A DNA stretch of 64,000 nt from Hexactinellida sp. DTS-2022 (GCA_028753945.1 JAPNXP010000002.1:7068001-7132000), one strand, 5' to 3'; counted from the stretch's first letter, positions 35,171-46,533 are shown. A program made the numbers and translations. The notes: generated by a model from the sequence alone, not told the origin.

Positions 35171-37112
35171 AATCCCGGAAGTTTCGTCCTGGAAGTTTCG
35201 TCCCTGGAGATTTCGTCCCCGGGAATTTTCGTCTCCGCGAATTTTTAATTTGTTTAGAGAGTTAGATATGGTTTAATTAATGAAATAATTATATGAGGAA
35301 TAATACAGTATCAAAACTCAAAATTATATGCGATTCCCCAAAGATAAGTTGTTATATCCCGGTTCCCATAAAATCCCACTGTATGCGCTCATTTCGTTCA
35401 ATAGACTTTATGCTATGTGCCATCGTACTACCAGACTCCCACTTTATCAGTTTGGCTTCTTGTAGTGATTGTTCTCGTAGCAAGAATTTGAAAAGCTTTG
35501 ACACGCTTGGGTGCGAACAACCAACACTAGAATTAAATGCATTGTGCCATCCCTCAACAACATTATTAGTTCGAGGTAGTTGTTCACGTACCCTTTCATA
35601 CATGTTCCAGATTCTAATAGGAAAGGGTGGGGTCCTTCTACTGTTATTAGGAAGTCTTTTACCAATATACGTATCTTCAAAATAAGTAGCAACATGTAGA
35701 GCAGATTCTGGAAAATCTGCCATCAGAATAATGAAACAGTCCACAACATCATGTTCTGGCACAAAAGCAAGGCAGGAAAGCATCTTTAACTTCAGGAGGA
35801 ATTCTCTATCTCTTGATAGATTGTTGTTAACCCCTCTGATTTTATTTTTCTGTATATATATTTTGGGAGAGATGAAAGAAACAACCCGAAATTACAGCAA
35901 CAAATTTGTCCTCAAATGCATTTATTGCTGCTGTTTCGAAATCATTCATTATCGTGGAAGGGTTCAATTGTGGTTGTATTTCGAGGAGTTTAGTGAGAAG
36001 TCTATTGTAAGTAGAACCAGCTTTATCAGGTAGTAATGCATATACGCAAGGGTAGACGAATCCATCCTTCTCTGAATGAATGGTATACAACTGAAAGAAA
36101 TATTCTGGTAAACTTTGAAGGTTCCATCAGAATACCAAGTTTCAGATTCTGTAAGAAGAGAGATAAACTTGGGGTTTGCAAAGATAATCATCCGATTGAC
36201 GTCGCCAAAACCAGAATTGAATTTAAAAATGGTTCTTCCTTAAGCGTCACTTAGTATTTTCCGCTATGATTATTTCAGCAGAACAAGTAGGATTACCACA
36301 CTTTTTTTCTGATTTGCTTTTGTGCGTACGGATTGTTCTCTTAACAGATTCCAATTTAGGGAGTTGTGCAATACTTGAAGATCCCATTTGCCCAATACAA
36401 TGTGATAGAATGACCCTTGTACTTTCTTCAGCATCTATGAACGTTCTTTACTTTATTATAACCATGGTCATGACTAGAGTAGATGTCGTTTATCACTGTC
36501 GGTTTGGTAATTTCATCTCCTCTCGTATGCATACGAGCTTTACACGTCCCCAGCATTTCACATACCCGCTGTTGCACGTCCAATGAGGACTTGGTCATTT
36601 ATACACGAACCCTTGGAAAGTAGGTTATCTTTAGCCCTTTACTTTTAACCAATTCGATTTTGAGAGGAGCAGCGGCCATCACAATGTTAAGTTTACGAGA
36701 AGATAATTCGTGGACTCTGATTGAAATTACTGAAACACCATCTTATTCTAAATATATGCATCCTTATATACTACGTGAAGTACTCACGAGAAATTTATTT
36801 TTGGCTAGACAGTGGTCAGGAAGTTTACCTTTCACACCCACAATATGACTAGTGTAAATAAAATACATCTATTATATTATTTGCAAGACTAGTTTAGTTT
36901 CACTAAGTATAAAGGGTTTTTTAGTGGTATCATACTATTGTATTATTCCTCTTACCTATTTCATTAATTAAACCATATCTACTCTCTAAATAAATTAAAA
37001 ATTCGCGGAGGTGAAAATTCCGGGGACGAAAATTCTGCTGACGAAAATTCCCGGGGACGAAATCTCCGGGACGCTATCTCCGGGGACGAAACTTCCGGGT
37101 ACGAAACTTTCG
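35171..37112 (-). mobile_element. FLYWCH-type Mutator-like element (MULE)
   Basis: TIRs of ~145-170 bp. The innermost part (GAATTTTTAATTT.TTTAGAGAGT..AGATATGG) is highly similar. The outer part is a tandem ~17-bp motif (GGAGATTTCGTCCCCGG and variants), about four units at the left and six or seven at the right. Possible diverged 10-bp duplication CTACTTTAGG / CTACTATAGA. It contains one broken transposase gene on the minus strand. Confidence 0.8.
35352..36688 (-). pseudogene. MULE transposase with FLYWCH finger, degraded
   Basis: Start ATG near 36688. A FLYWCH-like zinc finger follows (LKITYFPR..., C and C, then HDHGYN), with an in-frame stop and Arg for the usual Trp next to the first Cys. 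The DDE core then appears in pieces: TWYSDGTFK (first Asp, ~36115), IMNDFETAA (second, ~35925), GCFFHLSQNIY, and near the end RTNNVVEGWHNAF, all hallmarks of animal MULE transposases. Several frameshifts separate the pieces. The frame ends at 35352. The plus-strand frames over the same DNA are shadows. Confidence 0.85.
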
Positions 37113-37153
37113 TTACCCCTACTATAGATATGGATATACAGTAGTATATAGTA

Positions 37154-38973
37154 CAGTAATACCTCGTTTTACGCGGTTTTCTTTTACGCGTTTTCCTTTT
37201 ACGCGGGACAATTTTTTATGACCAAAACTTTTTTTACGCGATCCTCAACTCGTTTTACGCGGTTTATCTATTAATTTCATACAATTAATTCTCTTTTTTA
37301 TGGAGATTTAGATCATATATAATATTTAGTTGTAACAAAGCGGTTCTACATTTCCAAAAAAAAGAAAAATGATGATTTATGGATAGTAGATAGTTAGGGA
37401 TATGTATTTGTCATATAGTAAGTTCATCCGTGACCTTCGATATATAAGGCCTGAGTGCTAAGCGAAAATTTGTGTACCATGGATTACTTAAAGTGCATTG
37501 AAAAATGGAGAATTGTTCTTTATCCCAATAATTAGCAATGAGAGCTGAAAAGTGTATTATAACTATATAGGAATATGGTACCCAGGTATACATAGCACTC
37601 TCCAGAATTGTGATATGTCATCATCTGATGACGTAATGGTTATTTTGGTTGCGAATTATCTTGTTTTTCTAGCATACTTTTAACATAGTTAAACGCGTTA
37701 TAAATGTTCAAAATTGGAACATGGTTATACCCATAACTAGTTGAAAAAAATATATCGAAATTATAAATGGAATGTTGACACATTCCTCGGTTGCCATGGA
37801 AATGTATATTCCCTAAAATGTGTCATAACTCAAAAACTATGAATGTTATGTAAACTAGGCTGGTACTGATCTGTCCGGAATAGGTAACTTCCTATTCATT
37901 GATAATACATTTTATATGCCTAACTTCAATCATCTTTGAGATAGTGAGTCATTACCTAATAATGAATTAAGTGTTAATTATGTCATGATCTCAAAAGTTA
38001 TTGAAGTTAGGCATATAAAATGTATTATCAATGAATAGGAAGTTACCTATTCCGGACAGATCAGTACCAGCCTAGTTTACATAACATTCATAGTTTTTGA
38101 GTTATGACACATTTTAGGAAATATACATTTTCCATGGCAACCGAATAATGTTTCAACATTCCATTTATAATTTCGATATATTTTTTTCAACTAGTTATGG
38201 GTATAACCATGTTCCAATTTTGAACATTTATAACGTGTTTAACTATGTTAAAAGTATGCTAGAAAAACAAGATAATTCGCAACCAAAATAACCATTACGT
38301 CATCAGATGATGACATATCACAATTCTGGAGAGTGCTATGTATACCTGGGTACCATATTCCTATATAGTTATAATACACTTTTCAGCTCTATCATTGCTA
38401 ATTATTGGGATAAAGAACAATTCTCCATTTTTCAATGCACTTTGAGTAATCCATGGTTCAAACCAGCACTCAGGCCTTATATATCGAAGGTCACGGTTCA
38501 TCCAAATATATTATTGGTCAAATGAATACATATTTGCTTCACTAAACACACTAAAGATACCCGTTGTGGGAGGTATCCGAAGGTGTAGGGCTGCGGTGTG
38601 AAGGGAATTTTAATTCCCTTCACAACACAATACCCTTTCTATGGGAATTCCCAAGTATTCTCACAAGTTGGTTTATATCAGGATTCCCATAGGTTTAAAT
38701 AATTTCCATTCCAATCCCATATTGGAAATCTCATGGGAATTCCCATGGGATTAACATATACACGGAAACCACGGTTATCTGAGAGGTCCGGATGTTGGAG
38801 GTTCCAGTGTTTAAACACTAGGTATTTAAAATATTATTCTATGTTTATAATATTTGGAAACGCATCTATTGGTTTAATATGTGTTACTATGAGAATAGAC
38901 CGTTTTTTACGCGATTTCGTTTTACGCGGGCTTTTCAAGGAACGCATCTATCGCGTAAAAAGAGGGATACCTG
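37154..38973. mobile_element. pogo-like element split by a foldback
   Basis: CAGTAATACCTCGTTTTACG at the left and CGTAAAAAGAGGGATACCTG at the right, flanked by TA. Internal 'ttttacgcg' repeats lie inside each end (37160-37265 and 38905-38940). Most of the length is the palindromic insertion 37399-38533 and another repeat at 38540-38760. Confidence 0.7.
37399..38533. mobile_element. Palindromic foldback, core shared with 51438
   Basis: Long arms meet near 37965. From 'aactatataggaa' through 'tcatctgatgacgtaat', 'gttgacacattcctcggttgcc' and 'ggtaacttcctattcattgataatac' they match the arms of 51438-52509 in order. The outer ~100 bp differ completely (no CATGGC end). The ORFs within (60 and 72 aa) mirror each other. 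Confidence 0.75.
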
Positions 38974-39309
38974 TATATACGTGCATTATTTTCTCTAATA
39001 CTCCATCTGTGGGCAAATGGCCCGAAGTGGGCAAGCATATTAGTGGATTATGAGAGAAGTGTGAATGAATAGAACAGAGTGGTATATATGTGTACTTCTA
39101 TCCAGAATTATTATACATACGTCGTAAAAGATTTTGATTACTCTATGATAGTAAGACGACATCCACAGTATTTTGTACAATTATCGATTTATATTAATTT
39201 ATTCTTTCGTCCTAACAAAGATAGGATTAGAAATAACTGGTTTTGAATTCTTATCTCGGTATGAAGGTCTCCAGCCTACCAGATTTATGGATTGTTTCTG
39301 AGTCATATG

Positions 39310-39383
39310 CCGTAAATCCCTAAATATACGCCCGGTCGCTTTTTCTATTATGAGAAACCCCGGTGCTTATCAAAGCATTACGG
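39310..39383. mobile_element. Tiny MITE beside the 7.1-kb element
   Basis: CCGTAA...CCGG / CCGGTGCTTATCAAAGCATTACGG inverted ends, 74 bp. A diverged copy of the same end lies at 46612-46654. Confidence 0.4.
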
Positions 39384-39398
39384 TAGTTGAACCCAGTT

Positions 39399-40094
39399 AC
39401 GAATGTGAAGTTGGCTTAGTATTCGACCAGGGTCACTTCAGTCACATGTTTGACTCACTTTAGTGATCAGATTTGAATAAATTTACTATAATTGGAGAGA
39501 GGAGATACGGAGGTTTACTGTAATATGATTTATTATTAAAAATAATAGTTTTTAGTTAGTTATTTTTATCATACAATTCAGGGTTGGAATTTCATAAAAG
39601 ATCACTGTCTCAAAATTTGTTTACAATTCTGAAAATTTGTAATCATACTTTGGCGAAATGGAGGTTTATGTGATTTAATTTTGATTTAAAATTTCCCAAA
39701 GATTTTGGAGTTATAAACATTCAAACTTTAATTTTGGAAAATGAGTGGAAGTATAATTTTGGAAAGTACATCGAGTAGGGTTAGTTCAAAGTGTCAATTC
39801 CTATCCAATATCAAACTGAATCTATTTTATTTTGGTATCACTCGTTGGAGGAGACACGGAGGTTTACCTCAATGCCATTAGATTCTCGAATATTCACTTT
39901 ATAACAGACAAATAAGTATTTTTTAAATGGTATAAATCTCTGTTTTTATCGTTTTCTCTTTTCAAACTTTGAGCTCAATTTTCCGAGATAAAATATAATC
40001 AGAATCGATTCAAACTTTACAAGCACTTTCTCTGATATATTATTATTCAATTCCCCGAAAAAAAACAGGGGTCGCTAGTCATTTCTTTCAGAAT
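39399..40094 (+). repeat. Left terminal inverted repeat, 7.1-kb element
   Basis: Pairs with 45836-46533. Motif GGAGGTTTAC/T recurs at about 39513, 39662 and 39853, two of them after a GGAGA(C/T)ACGGA-like lead. These are likely transposase-binding subrepeats. Similarity stops sharply after 'ctttcagaat'. Confidence 0.9.
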
Positions 40095-40483
40095 TTCTTT
40101 TTCGTTGAAAACATTAATAAATTTAATTTTCATACTACAAGTTGTATGCTGCGAGCTCATAATAACTATACAACCTCATATACTTAAACAGTAATTTCTC
40201 ATAAGTCGAATTTGCGTCACACAATCGTTAGTTCCACTTACACATTTTAAAAGGAATTTAGTTGTTGCGCCTATAGGCTATTCTTAGAATATATCAGTTT
40301 TTCCTAAGAATGGAAATAGATTTCCAACTTTACACTATTATGTTTTCATTATTTTTTAAATCTTTATCAATCTTTTCACTTTTCACTTTTCTTCTTCTAC
40401 TTCTATTTCTTCATCCCCTATTTCTTGAATTTTAGTTCTCTTCTACAATTCTTTCTTGATTAATTTCTTATTGTTCTCCGTCA

Positions 40484-40651
40484 ATGATTTCTATTGAATT
40501 GTGGCGTGCTCGCATCGGTTTACATTGTAGCCGCAAATGCAATAACCATAATCAATCAACAACAGACCAAATTGATTCATCTGTTTCACTGATCTCGGCT
40601 CTTATTGCTTGTATAATAGCAATTCTACTCGTCATTGGCGGCTCGTCATGA
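40484..40651 (+). CDS. Small ORF, 55 aa, one predicted membrane helix
   Basis: Starts MISIELWRARIG, contains three Cys in the N-terminal half and ends with a hydrophobic stretch LISALIACIIAILLVIGG that looks like a membrane span. Its stop overlaps the ATG of the next frame (TCATGA). I do not recognise it. It could be a leader exon of the transposase gene rather than a separate protein. Confidence 0.35.
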   Translation: MISIELWRARIGLHCSRKCNNHNQSTTDQIDSSVSLISALIACIIAILLVIGGSS

Positions 40652-43600
40652 ACCCTGGGGCTATCACCCCAACTAAAGATACTCGTCACAAACAAGGTAA
40701 TTTGATTGATATACGTTATGAATAAGGATAGCCTTTATTGTTACTTTTTAGAACTACTACCAGCAGAGATAAACTCTATTATCGACGCACTCCTCTCCAC
40801 AACACTAACATTTGATCAATTGATCCAGTTCCTGTCTGTCAGCTACAGTTCGCCTAGTTCCATTTGGGGTTCGATCTGTAAGAAGGTTTACTCGTGTAAC
40901 AAGCCTGTCAAGAGACACAACTTGTATTTGAAATGGAGAAACAACTCTCATAACATAAGAACCCTGGTGAGGGATGCTTTGAGCGAAGTTAAACCATTAG
41001 TAAGTCTCCCTAGTTCGGAGGAACAATTTCACGTGAGTTGTAACCTTACGAACTTAACTATTCAGAGGAGAGCATCATTGGTAACTTCCACTATTCTTAA
41101 GGAAGTAAGTTTAAGTGTAGCTGCGTGTTCTGATTTATTTTCGCCACTCGATAACTTAGATTTAAGAAAACTTGAATTTGATTTAGTTGACGATAAACTT
41201 CTTATTGTGTGGGCATCTTCTGCGTCCGACCAAGCTATGTATGACCGGTTGAAAAGAGATTCTCAGACTGCAAATATTAGTTCACTAAATAGTGATGGTC
41301 ACGATGTGTATTACATGTTCAATACAACTGAATGTCAGCTATGGGTAGACGGTGCTATGTTTTATGGATTAACTTGTCCACAAAATCTTTCTGGTTTTTT
41401 GCAATTCGAGGAAACTTGCTATTTTGATGAGTGTTTTGATTTTATTCCCACGATAGTAAGTACTTATTGTAAAGTTTTGTGGAATGTACTCCTTTATTGG
41501 TTTTGTGGTTGTCTGAAGTACAGCTTGAATGTAGTTTCTTGTATCAAATGTTTGATAAGAAATATGTGTTTTTAAGTGGAGATGACTTGAGTCTTTTTAT
41601 TACTTGGGTAAATGTGTTAAGAGATGTGTACAATGCTGATGGTGTTAAGTGCTTAGAAAGTAAATGTACTGATTTTTGTGTTAGAGTTGTAAGTGAACTT
41701 CCACTTCCTCGTTCTCACGATGTGCCTAATATTAAATCTGACAACTTTGAAACAGAAATGGTGATAGAGAGTTCCGAGATTGAAGTTCTAACTAATTTGA
41801 GTGGTAACTGTGGGGAGTTTTATCTCGAACTGAGTGAGTGGGATAATATTTGTATTACAAATTCTACTGGTATAACTTCATTGGTTAGTAATTGGACTAA
41901 TGTTTTTGCTGAAAAATTTAAAGATTTAGCCCCAATGTGTGTTTTAAAGTTTGTAAATTATTGGTTGAAGAAACCTGATAGTCGTAAGGTTAATAGTCCT
42001 TTCTTCAGAGCTAGAGCGTCTTGTAAGTTTGAAAATTGTCGATCTTATATCTTTTATATTGATGATGCACTAAATTTGGTAGATAATGACATACTTGTCA
42101 AAATTTACTCAGAAGGATATTTGTCACTTCAACATACAGATGGGCAGAGTGCATTTAGTCGCCATCTATCTTGCAGTGAGCGTAGTAAAATGGGAGAATT
42201 ATTAGTTAATAATTCGGTTAGTAAATTTATAATAAACAGTTTAATAATTCAAGTAATCCTTGTCTCTGTTATGGTAATTTTACTTCTCTTAAATCACAAG
42301 ATTGTTTGCGGAAAGTTAAAGCTGAATTGAAATCTAAGGAGCGATTTTCTAATTTATATATGGAAGATATAACATCAACCCAGCAGTATTTCCGTAATTT
42401 ACTCCCTGAATCCCTCCTACCAGGCTATGTTCAGTATTTCGTACAGGATCCTTTCATTATTCATATGTATTCTTATAAGCAGCTGGAAATTCTAAAACTG
42501 ATGAAAAGTAAAGATATTGTCTTGAATTTAGATGCGACTGGTTCTCTTATTTCTAAACCCCCTTCCTGTTCTAAGAAAATTTATTACTATGCCCTTACAA
42601 TACAACACCCGGAGTTTTCCACTAGCATCCCATTAGCTGAGATGATAAGTAGCGATCATAGCACCGCTGAAATCTCACACTTCCTAAATAAATGGTGTTT
42701 GAGTGTAAAATTATTTAACACAATGGAGTTAAAAATTAAAAAAGTTGAGATAGATTTAGTTGGGCTATGATACACAGTACATGTTTAGCGTTTGACAAAT
42801 TTACTATTTTTCATTATCTCCAATATTGTTGGGAATTTATAGCTAATAATGAGAATTTAGGTGATAATATTATAACAGTCCTCCATCTCTGCTCGGCTCA
42901 TATCATGCACAGAATTAGTTATAATTTAAATAGGAAATTCAAATTAGAAAAGGCTTTAAAAAGAATAATATTGCATGTATTTGGTCGTTGGTTAATTGTA
43001 GACAAATGAATGAAATTAATCAACTTTTCGGGTTACTTTGTTATATTTTGTGTAGTAAGAAGCAAACTATGTTTATTGCACTAAATTAAACCAACTAGAA
43101 GAATGTATTAAGGCGGAGATTAATGTTAGTAATGATGCCCCCAATGAATTCGAGGATGAGACTGAAGTTTAGAGTAATGCTGTAACTTACAGAGATAAAT
43201 CCCCCTTTGGCAGACATTTTGAAATGATTTATCGTAATACCTTAGTCTCAATAAGCGAATTCGACAATAATTCGCAACTTGATCCTAGTGTATCTTATAA
43301 CCCCCAAATAGTTGAATTTCTTCTCACGTATTATATGCCATTGTTACCGTTGTGGAGTGGGATAATTTTATGTAAGGTTAATTCGTCAGAGAATGCAACA
43401 GACAGTAATGCGATTGTTGAGAATTGGTTCAGAATTGTTAAACACAGCATATTTAATTCAGAGACCGGGATACGAGCTGCTGATTTCATCAGAACAGTTT
43501 ATAATAATATTGTCTATAGGATCGCGGAGTTTAAATTTGCTTTCACTCCACTGGCTCTTAAAGTGTCTAAAGTTAAGAAGAGATTACGCGTGGAGAATGA

Positions 43601-44490
43601 GGAGGAGTGCAAAGAGGAGTAGTCTAGAAGTAAGAAGAGTAAATTTAGTTATACTATACCAACTGTTGATAAAGTTAGTACGATATTTAAAAATTTCAAG
43701 TCAAAAAGTTTAAGTAGTAAAAATAAAAGTTTTAGTGTAGAAAGTATAAGTAAACGTTCAACAGACAGAAAGGAAGCTACTATTTGTGAAGAAAATCCAG
43801 TAGATGTTGCTACAGTTATTAATGATATGGTGCGTGCAAGTGTAGTTGAAATAATTGGTGATTTAGATTTAGTAGAAATGGCTACCATGGAATATAAGTT
43901 ACCGGCATTCCAACCACTTACATATCGGGGACAGAAGAAGTTGTGTGAAGATTTACATTTACAGTTGTTGGATTCTACAATTCCATAAGAGATAATATCC
44001 CAGGCAATTCTAATTTAAAAGAATATGTTCCTTCGAAGTGTTTGCGAATTCCTGGAGATTGAAATTGTTTATTCGCATCATTGTCGTACTGGTTGACAAG
44101 AAATATTGATGGTTTTAATTTAGTACGGTTGAAAGTTGTAGAGAATATGGTTGGTAAGCTGAAGGATGCATGCAATAAGTTTATTGCCAATAAATTTCCC
44201 AGGAGTGTAATTAACTATCGTAACGTGGCGGACTATGTAGTGAAAACTAATATGAAGAGGAATTCTACGTGGGGTACTGATGTGGAGTTATTTGCATACT
44301 ACAGACGGATATTTGGGTATTTAGTTCAGACATGGGTAACAAGTGGATGGTATTCTCAGGTAGAGGGGCTAAACTAATTGATACTTTGGAGTCTCCTCCA
44401 GGAAATAATGCAGGCTCTATCTATATTAATCATAATGGAGTACATTATGAACCAATATTACGGGTGGATTTAATATCTACGGGCAATTAA
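40648..44490 (+). pseudogene. DDE transposase fused to OTU protease, degraded
   Basis: Reads as one former gene. Exon 1 (ATG 40648-40696) joins a 55-bp GT..AG intron (40697-40751) and continues in frame to 41450. A likely second intron or break lies after 41455. 41540-42240: domain with ASCKFENCRSY and SRHLSCSER. 42280-42770: catalytic start with LNLDATGSLI and YYYALTIQHPE..IPLAEMISSDHS. 42750-43009: FSWAMIH and CSAHIMH. 43170-43622: YYMPLLPLWSG and DSNAIVENWF. 44030-44490: OTU domain, where GD*NCLF has a TGA in place of the Gly codon, then WGTDVELFAYY and, after a shift, IYINHNGVHYEPI. Frameshifts near 42240, 42750 and 44315, and stops at 43172, 43620 and 44060, make it inactive. The order of motifs matches a MULE-like/NOF-type DDE transposase as I remember it. 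Confidence 0.75.
40697..40751 (+). other. Predicted 55-bp intron
   Basis: Donor CAAG|GTAATT and acceptor TACTTTTTAG|AA. Splicing joins HKQ to ELLPAEIN in frame. Short introns of this size occur in compact invertebrate genes. Confidence 0.5.
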
Positions 44491-44756
44491 TGAATTCTCT
44501 GATACCTCGTAGTCGTAGATATTAATTAATTAAAACTATATACGTAATTAGAAAACCAAAGGATTCCCTTTATTAGTTAATGATTAATTGTCTTATGCGG
44601 AATGTTATCCAGGTTTAGAAGTGATCCTATTAATTACATCAATAGAAACAAAGAAGAATAAAATTATTTCGGGGTCTTATAGCGCAATAATTGCGATTCT
44701 CATGTCTACAGCCACCTTCTCTACTTAAATAGTAAAGATTTTCAACAACTTTTATG

Positions 44757-45075
44757 TTGGACAGTGTGACATAGCGCTGTGTGATCCGCGAGAGCTTATG
44801 GTCAGTCACTCCCAGGAGGACTAGGTGCTGCTGGAGCTGTGTAGACAGCGAGAGAGAGCAGGCCTAGGTGTGTCGCGACGATGGAAGAAGACCATCTGGA
44901 CGAGGTCTGACACTGCGGTCTTAGTGAGCGTACCGAGGGTAGAGGACTGGACCGTCCTCCTGATGAGGCCTATGGAGGGCCGAAACCCTAGAGTGGTGGC
45001 GACACCACTTGGACCACTTGAGCTGTCAATGGTGGCAGCTTGATACAGAAAGGTCCCAAAGCTTCTCATGACAAC
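44757..45075 (+). mobile_element. GC-rich insert carrying a hammerhead
   Basis: A ~300-bp GC-rich island in AT-rich DNA, placed between the OTU end and the right TIR. Base composition differs sharply from both sides. It contains the hammerhead and a second hairpin (AGTGGTG-GCGA-CACCACT, 44991-45008). Loosely similar flanks (caacaactttta / caacagttataa) might be a decayed target duplication. The 72- and 82-aa frames here have no domain. It is a candidate retrozyme, SINE or Penelope-derived unit (inference). Confidence 0.5.
44936..44989 (+). ncRNA. Type III hammerhead ribozyme
   Basis: Self-cleaving RNA motif with all core elements in order. Stem III 5' strand AGGGT (44936-44940), cleavage-site A at 44941 (GUA), stem I GAGGAC/GTCCTC (44942-44947 and 44954-44959) with loop TGGACC, core CTGATGA (44960-44966), stem II GGCC/GGCC (44967-44970 and 44978-44981) with loop TATGGAG, core GAAA (44982-44985), stem III 3' strand CCCT (44986-44989). 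Every paired position is Watson-Crick. CC in loop I and GG in loop II could make the usual loop-loop contact. Cleavage is expected 3' of 44941. Stem III is short (5 bp counting the A-U pair), typical of hammerheads that act in tandem or dimeric transcripts. Confidence 0.85.
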
Positions 45076-45217
45076 AGTTATAAAGTGGTAAGTTATATTC
45101 TTAAATGTACATGTGGATGATTTATAAATATTTGTGTAAAGATTATCCTATAGTTCTTTATAAGAAGGCAAATACAAAAAGGAATTGATCTATCCCAAAG
45201 CAGTCGGAATTGATATA

Positions 45218-45409
45218 CAGTAGTCCACCAAAGCGGACACTCCGAGGAGCGGACAACACATTTAAAACGGACAAATCTCCTGGAACGGAATGAATTTACC
45301 ATGCATGTAATTAATACTTCAGCCGTCTCCGAGAAGTGGACATCTCCAGAGTTCAAAGAACAAACAAAGGCCATGTCCCCAACGTGTCCGTTATTCGGAG
45401 ACTCCACGG
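45218..45409. mobile_element. pogo-like MITE in the 7.1-kb element
   Basis: CAGTAGTCCACC..GCGGACAC at the left pairs imperfectly with GTGTCCG..GGAGACTCCACGG at the right; TA on both sides; 192 bp. Confidence 0.6.
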
Positions 45410-45835
45410 TAAACACACATTATTTTAATGAGATACCTGGATGCCATTCTCTCTTCTTGGAATTGGATAAGTAAGATCAATCCAAAAAGCAGTGGGAATT
45501 GATACAAGCACACATTGTGGATGCCATTCTTCTTGCATTGGTTAATACTAATTATATAGTTATCACTACCATTATTACAACCAGAATAATTCATTGTTTA
45601 CTGATTCTGTTTGCATTCCAATCATCTGATGTCTTAATTATATAGTTGAAATTACAATTTGCTATTATTAGTTGAAACTCAATACTACAATGGGAACTAA
45701 GAGAAGCTGAATGAATTGTGTTACATTAAGCAGATAGTATAAATGATATCACTAATATTGATGTTATGATGAAATAAAGATAGGCTTAGCTAAAATAATG
45801 AGATCGAAATTGAAATATTTTGGAGAAATTAAAAG

Positions 45836-46533
45836 ATTCTGAAAGAAATGACTAGCGACCCATGTTTTTTTTTCGGGGAATTGAATAATAATATATCAGA
45901 GAAAGTACTTGTAAAGTTTGAATCGATTCTGATTATATTTTATCTCGGAAAATTGAGCTCAAAGTTTGAAAAGAGAATACGATAAAAACAGAGATTTATT
46001 CCATTTAAAAAATACTTATTTGTCTGTTATAAAGTGAATATTCGAGAATCTAATGGCATTGAGGTAAACCTCCATGTCTCCTCTAACGAGTGATACCAAA
46101 ATAAAATAGATTCAGTTTGATATTAGATAGGAATTGACACTTTGAACTAACCCTACTCGATGTACTTTCCAAAATTATACTTCCACTCATTTTCCAAAAT
46201 TAAAGTTTGAATGTTTATAACTCCAAAATATTTGGGAAATTTTAAATCAAAATTAAATCACATAAACCTCCATTTCTCCAAAGTATGATTACAAATTTTC
46301 AGAATTGTAAACAAATTTTTAGATAATGATTTTTTATGAAATACCAACCCTGAATTGTATGATAAAAATAACTAACTGAAAACAATTTTTTTAAATAATA
46401 AATCATATTACAGTAAACCTCCGTAACTCCTCTCTCCAATTATAGTAAATCTATTCAAATATGATCACTAAAAGTGAGTCAAACATGTGACTGAAGTGAC
46501 CCTGGTCGAATACTAAGCCAACTTCACACTCGT
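45836..46533 (-). repeat. Right terminal inverted repeat, 7.1-kb element
   Basis: Reverse complement of 39399-40094, with scattered substitutions and short indels. GGAGGTTTAC motifs appear as TAAACCTCC at about 46070, 46265 and 46416. Confidence 0.9.

Larger units (their letters stand above)
39399..46533 (+). mobile_element. 7.1-kb MULE-like transposon, long TIRs, OTU cargo
   Basis: TIRs of ~697 bp: 39399-40094 and 45836-46533, roughly 90-95% alike by eye. A perfect 9-bp duplication AACCCAGTT flanks it (39390-39398 and 46534-46542). It begins ACGAATGTGAAG and ends CTTCACACTCGT. Each TIR holds three GGAGGTTTA motifs. Inside are a small upstream ORF, one long transposase-OTU gene, a GC-rich hammerhead-bearing insert and a pogo-like MITE. 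A 9-bp duplication and long TIRs are Mutator-like features and recall the NOF/foldback branch (inference). Confidence 0.9.

Noticed and set aside
35293-36254. Plus-strand frames of 70-130 aa
   Set aside because: They are shadows of the MULE transposase, whose motifs read on the minus strand.
37625-37640. CTGATGA words elsewhere (also 20180, 38295) as further hammerheads
   Set aside because: No stem II and GAAA at the required distance on either strand.
44825-45043. 72-aa frame in the GC-rich island
   Set aside because: It overlaps the ribozyme, lacks a domain, and is best explained by low stop frequency in GC-rich DNA.
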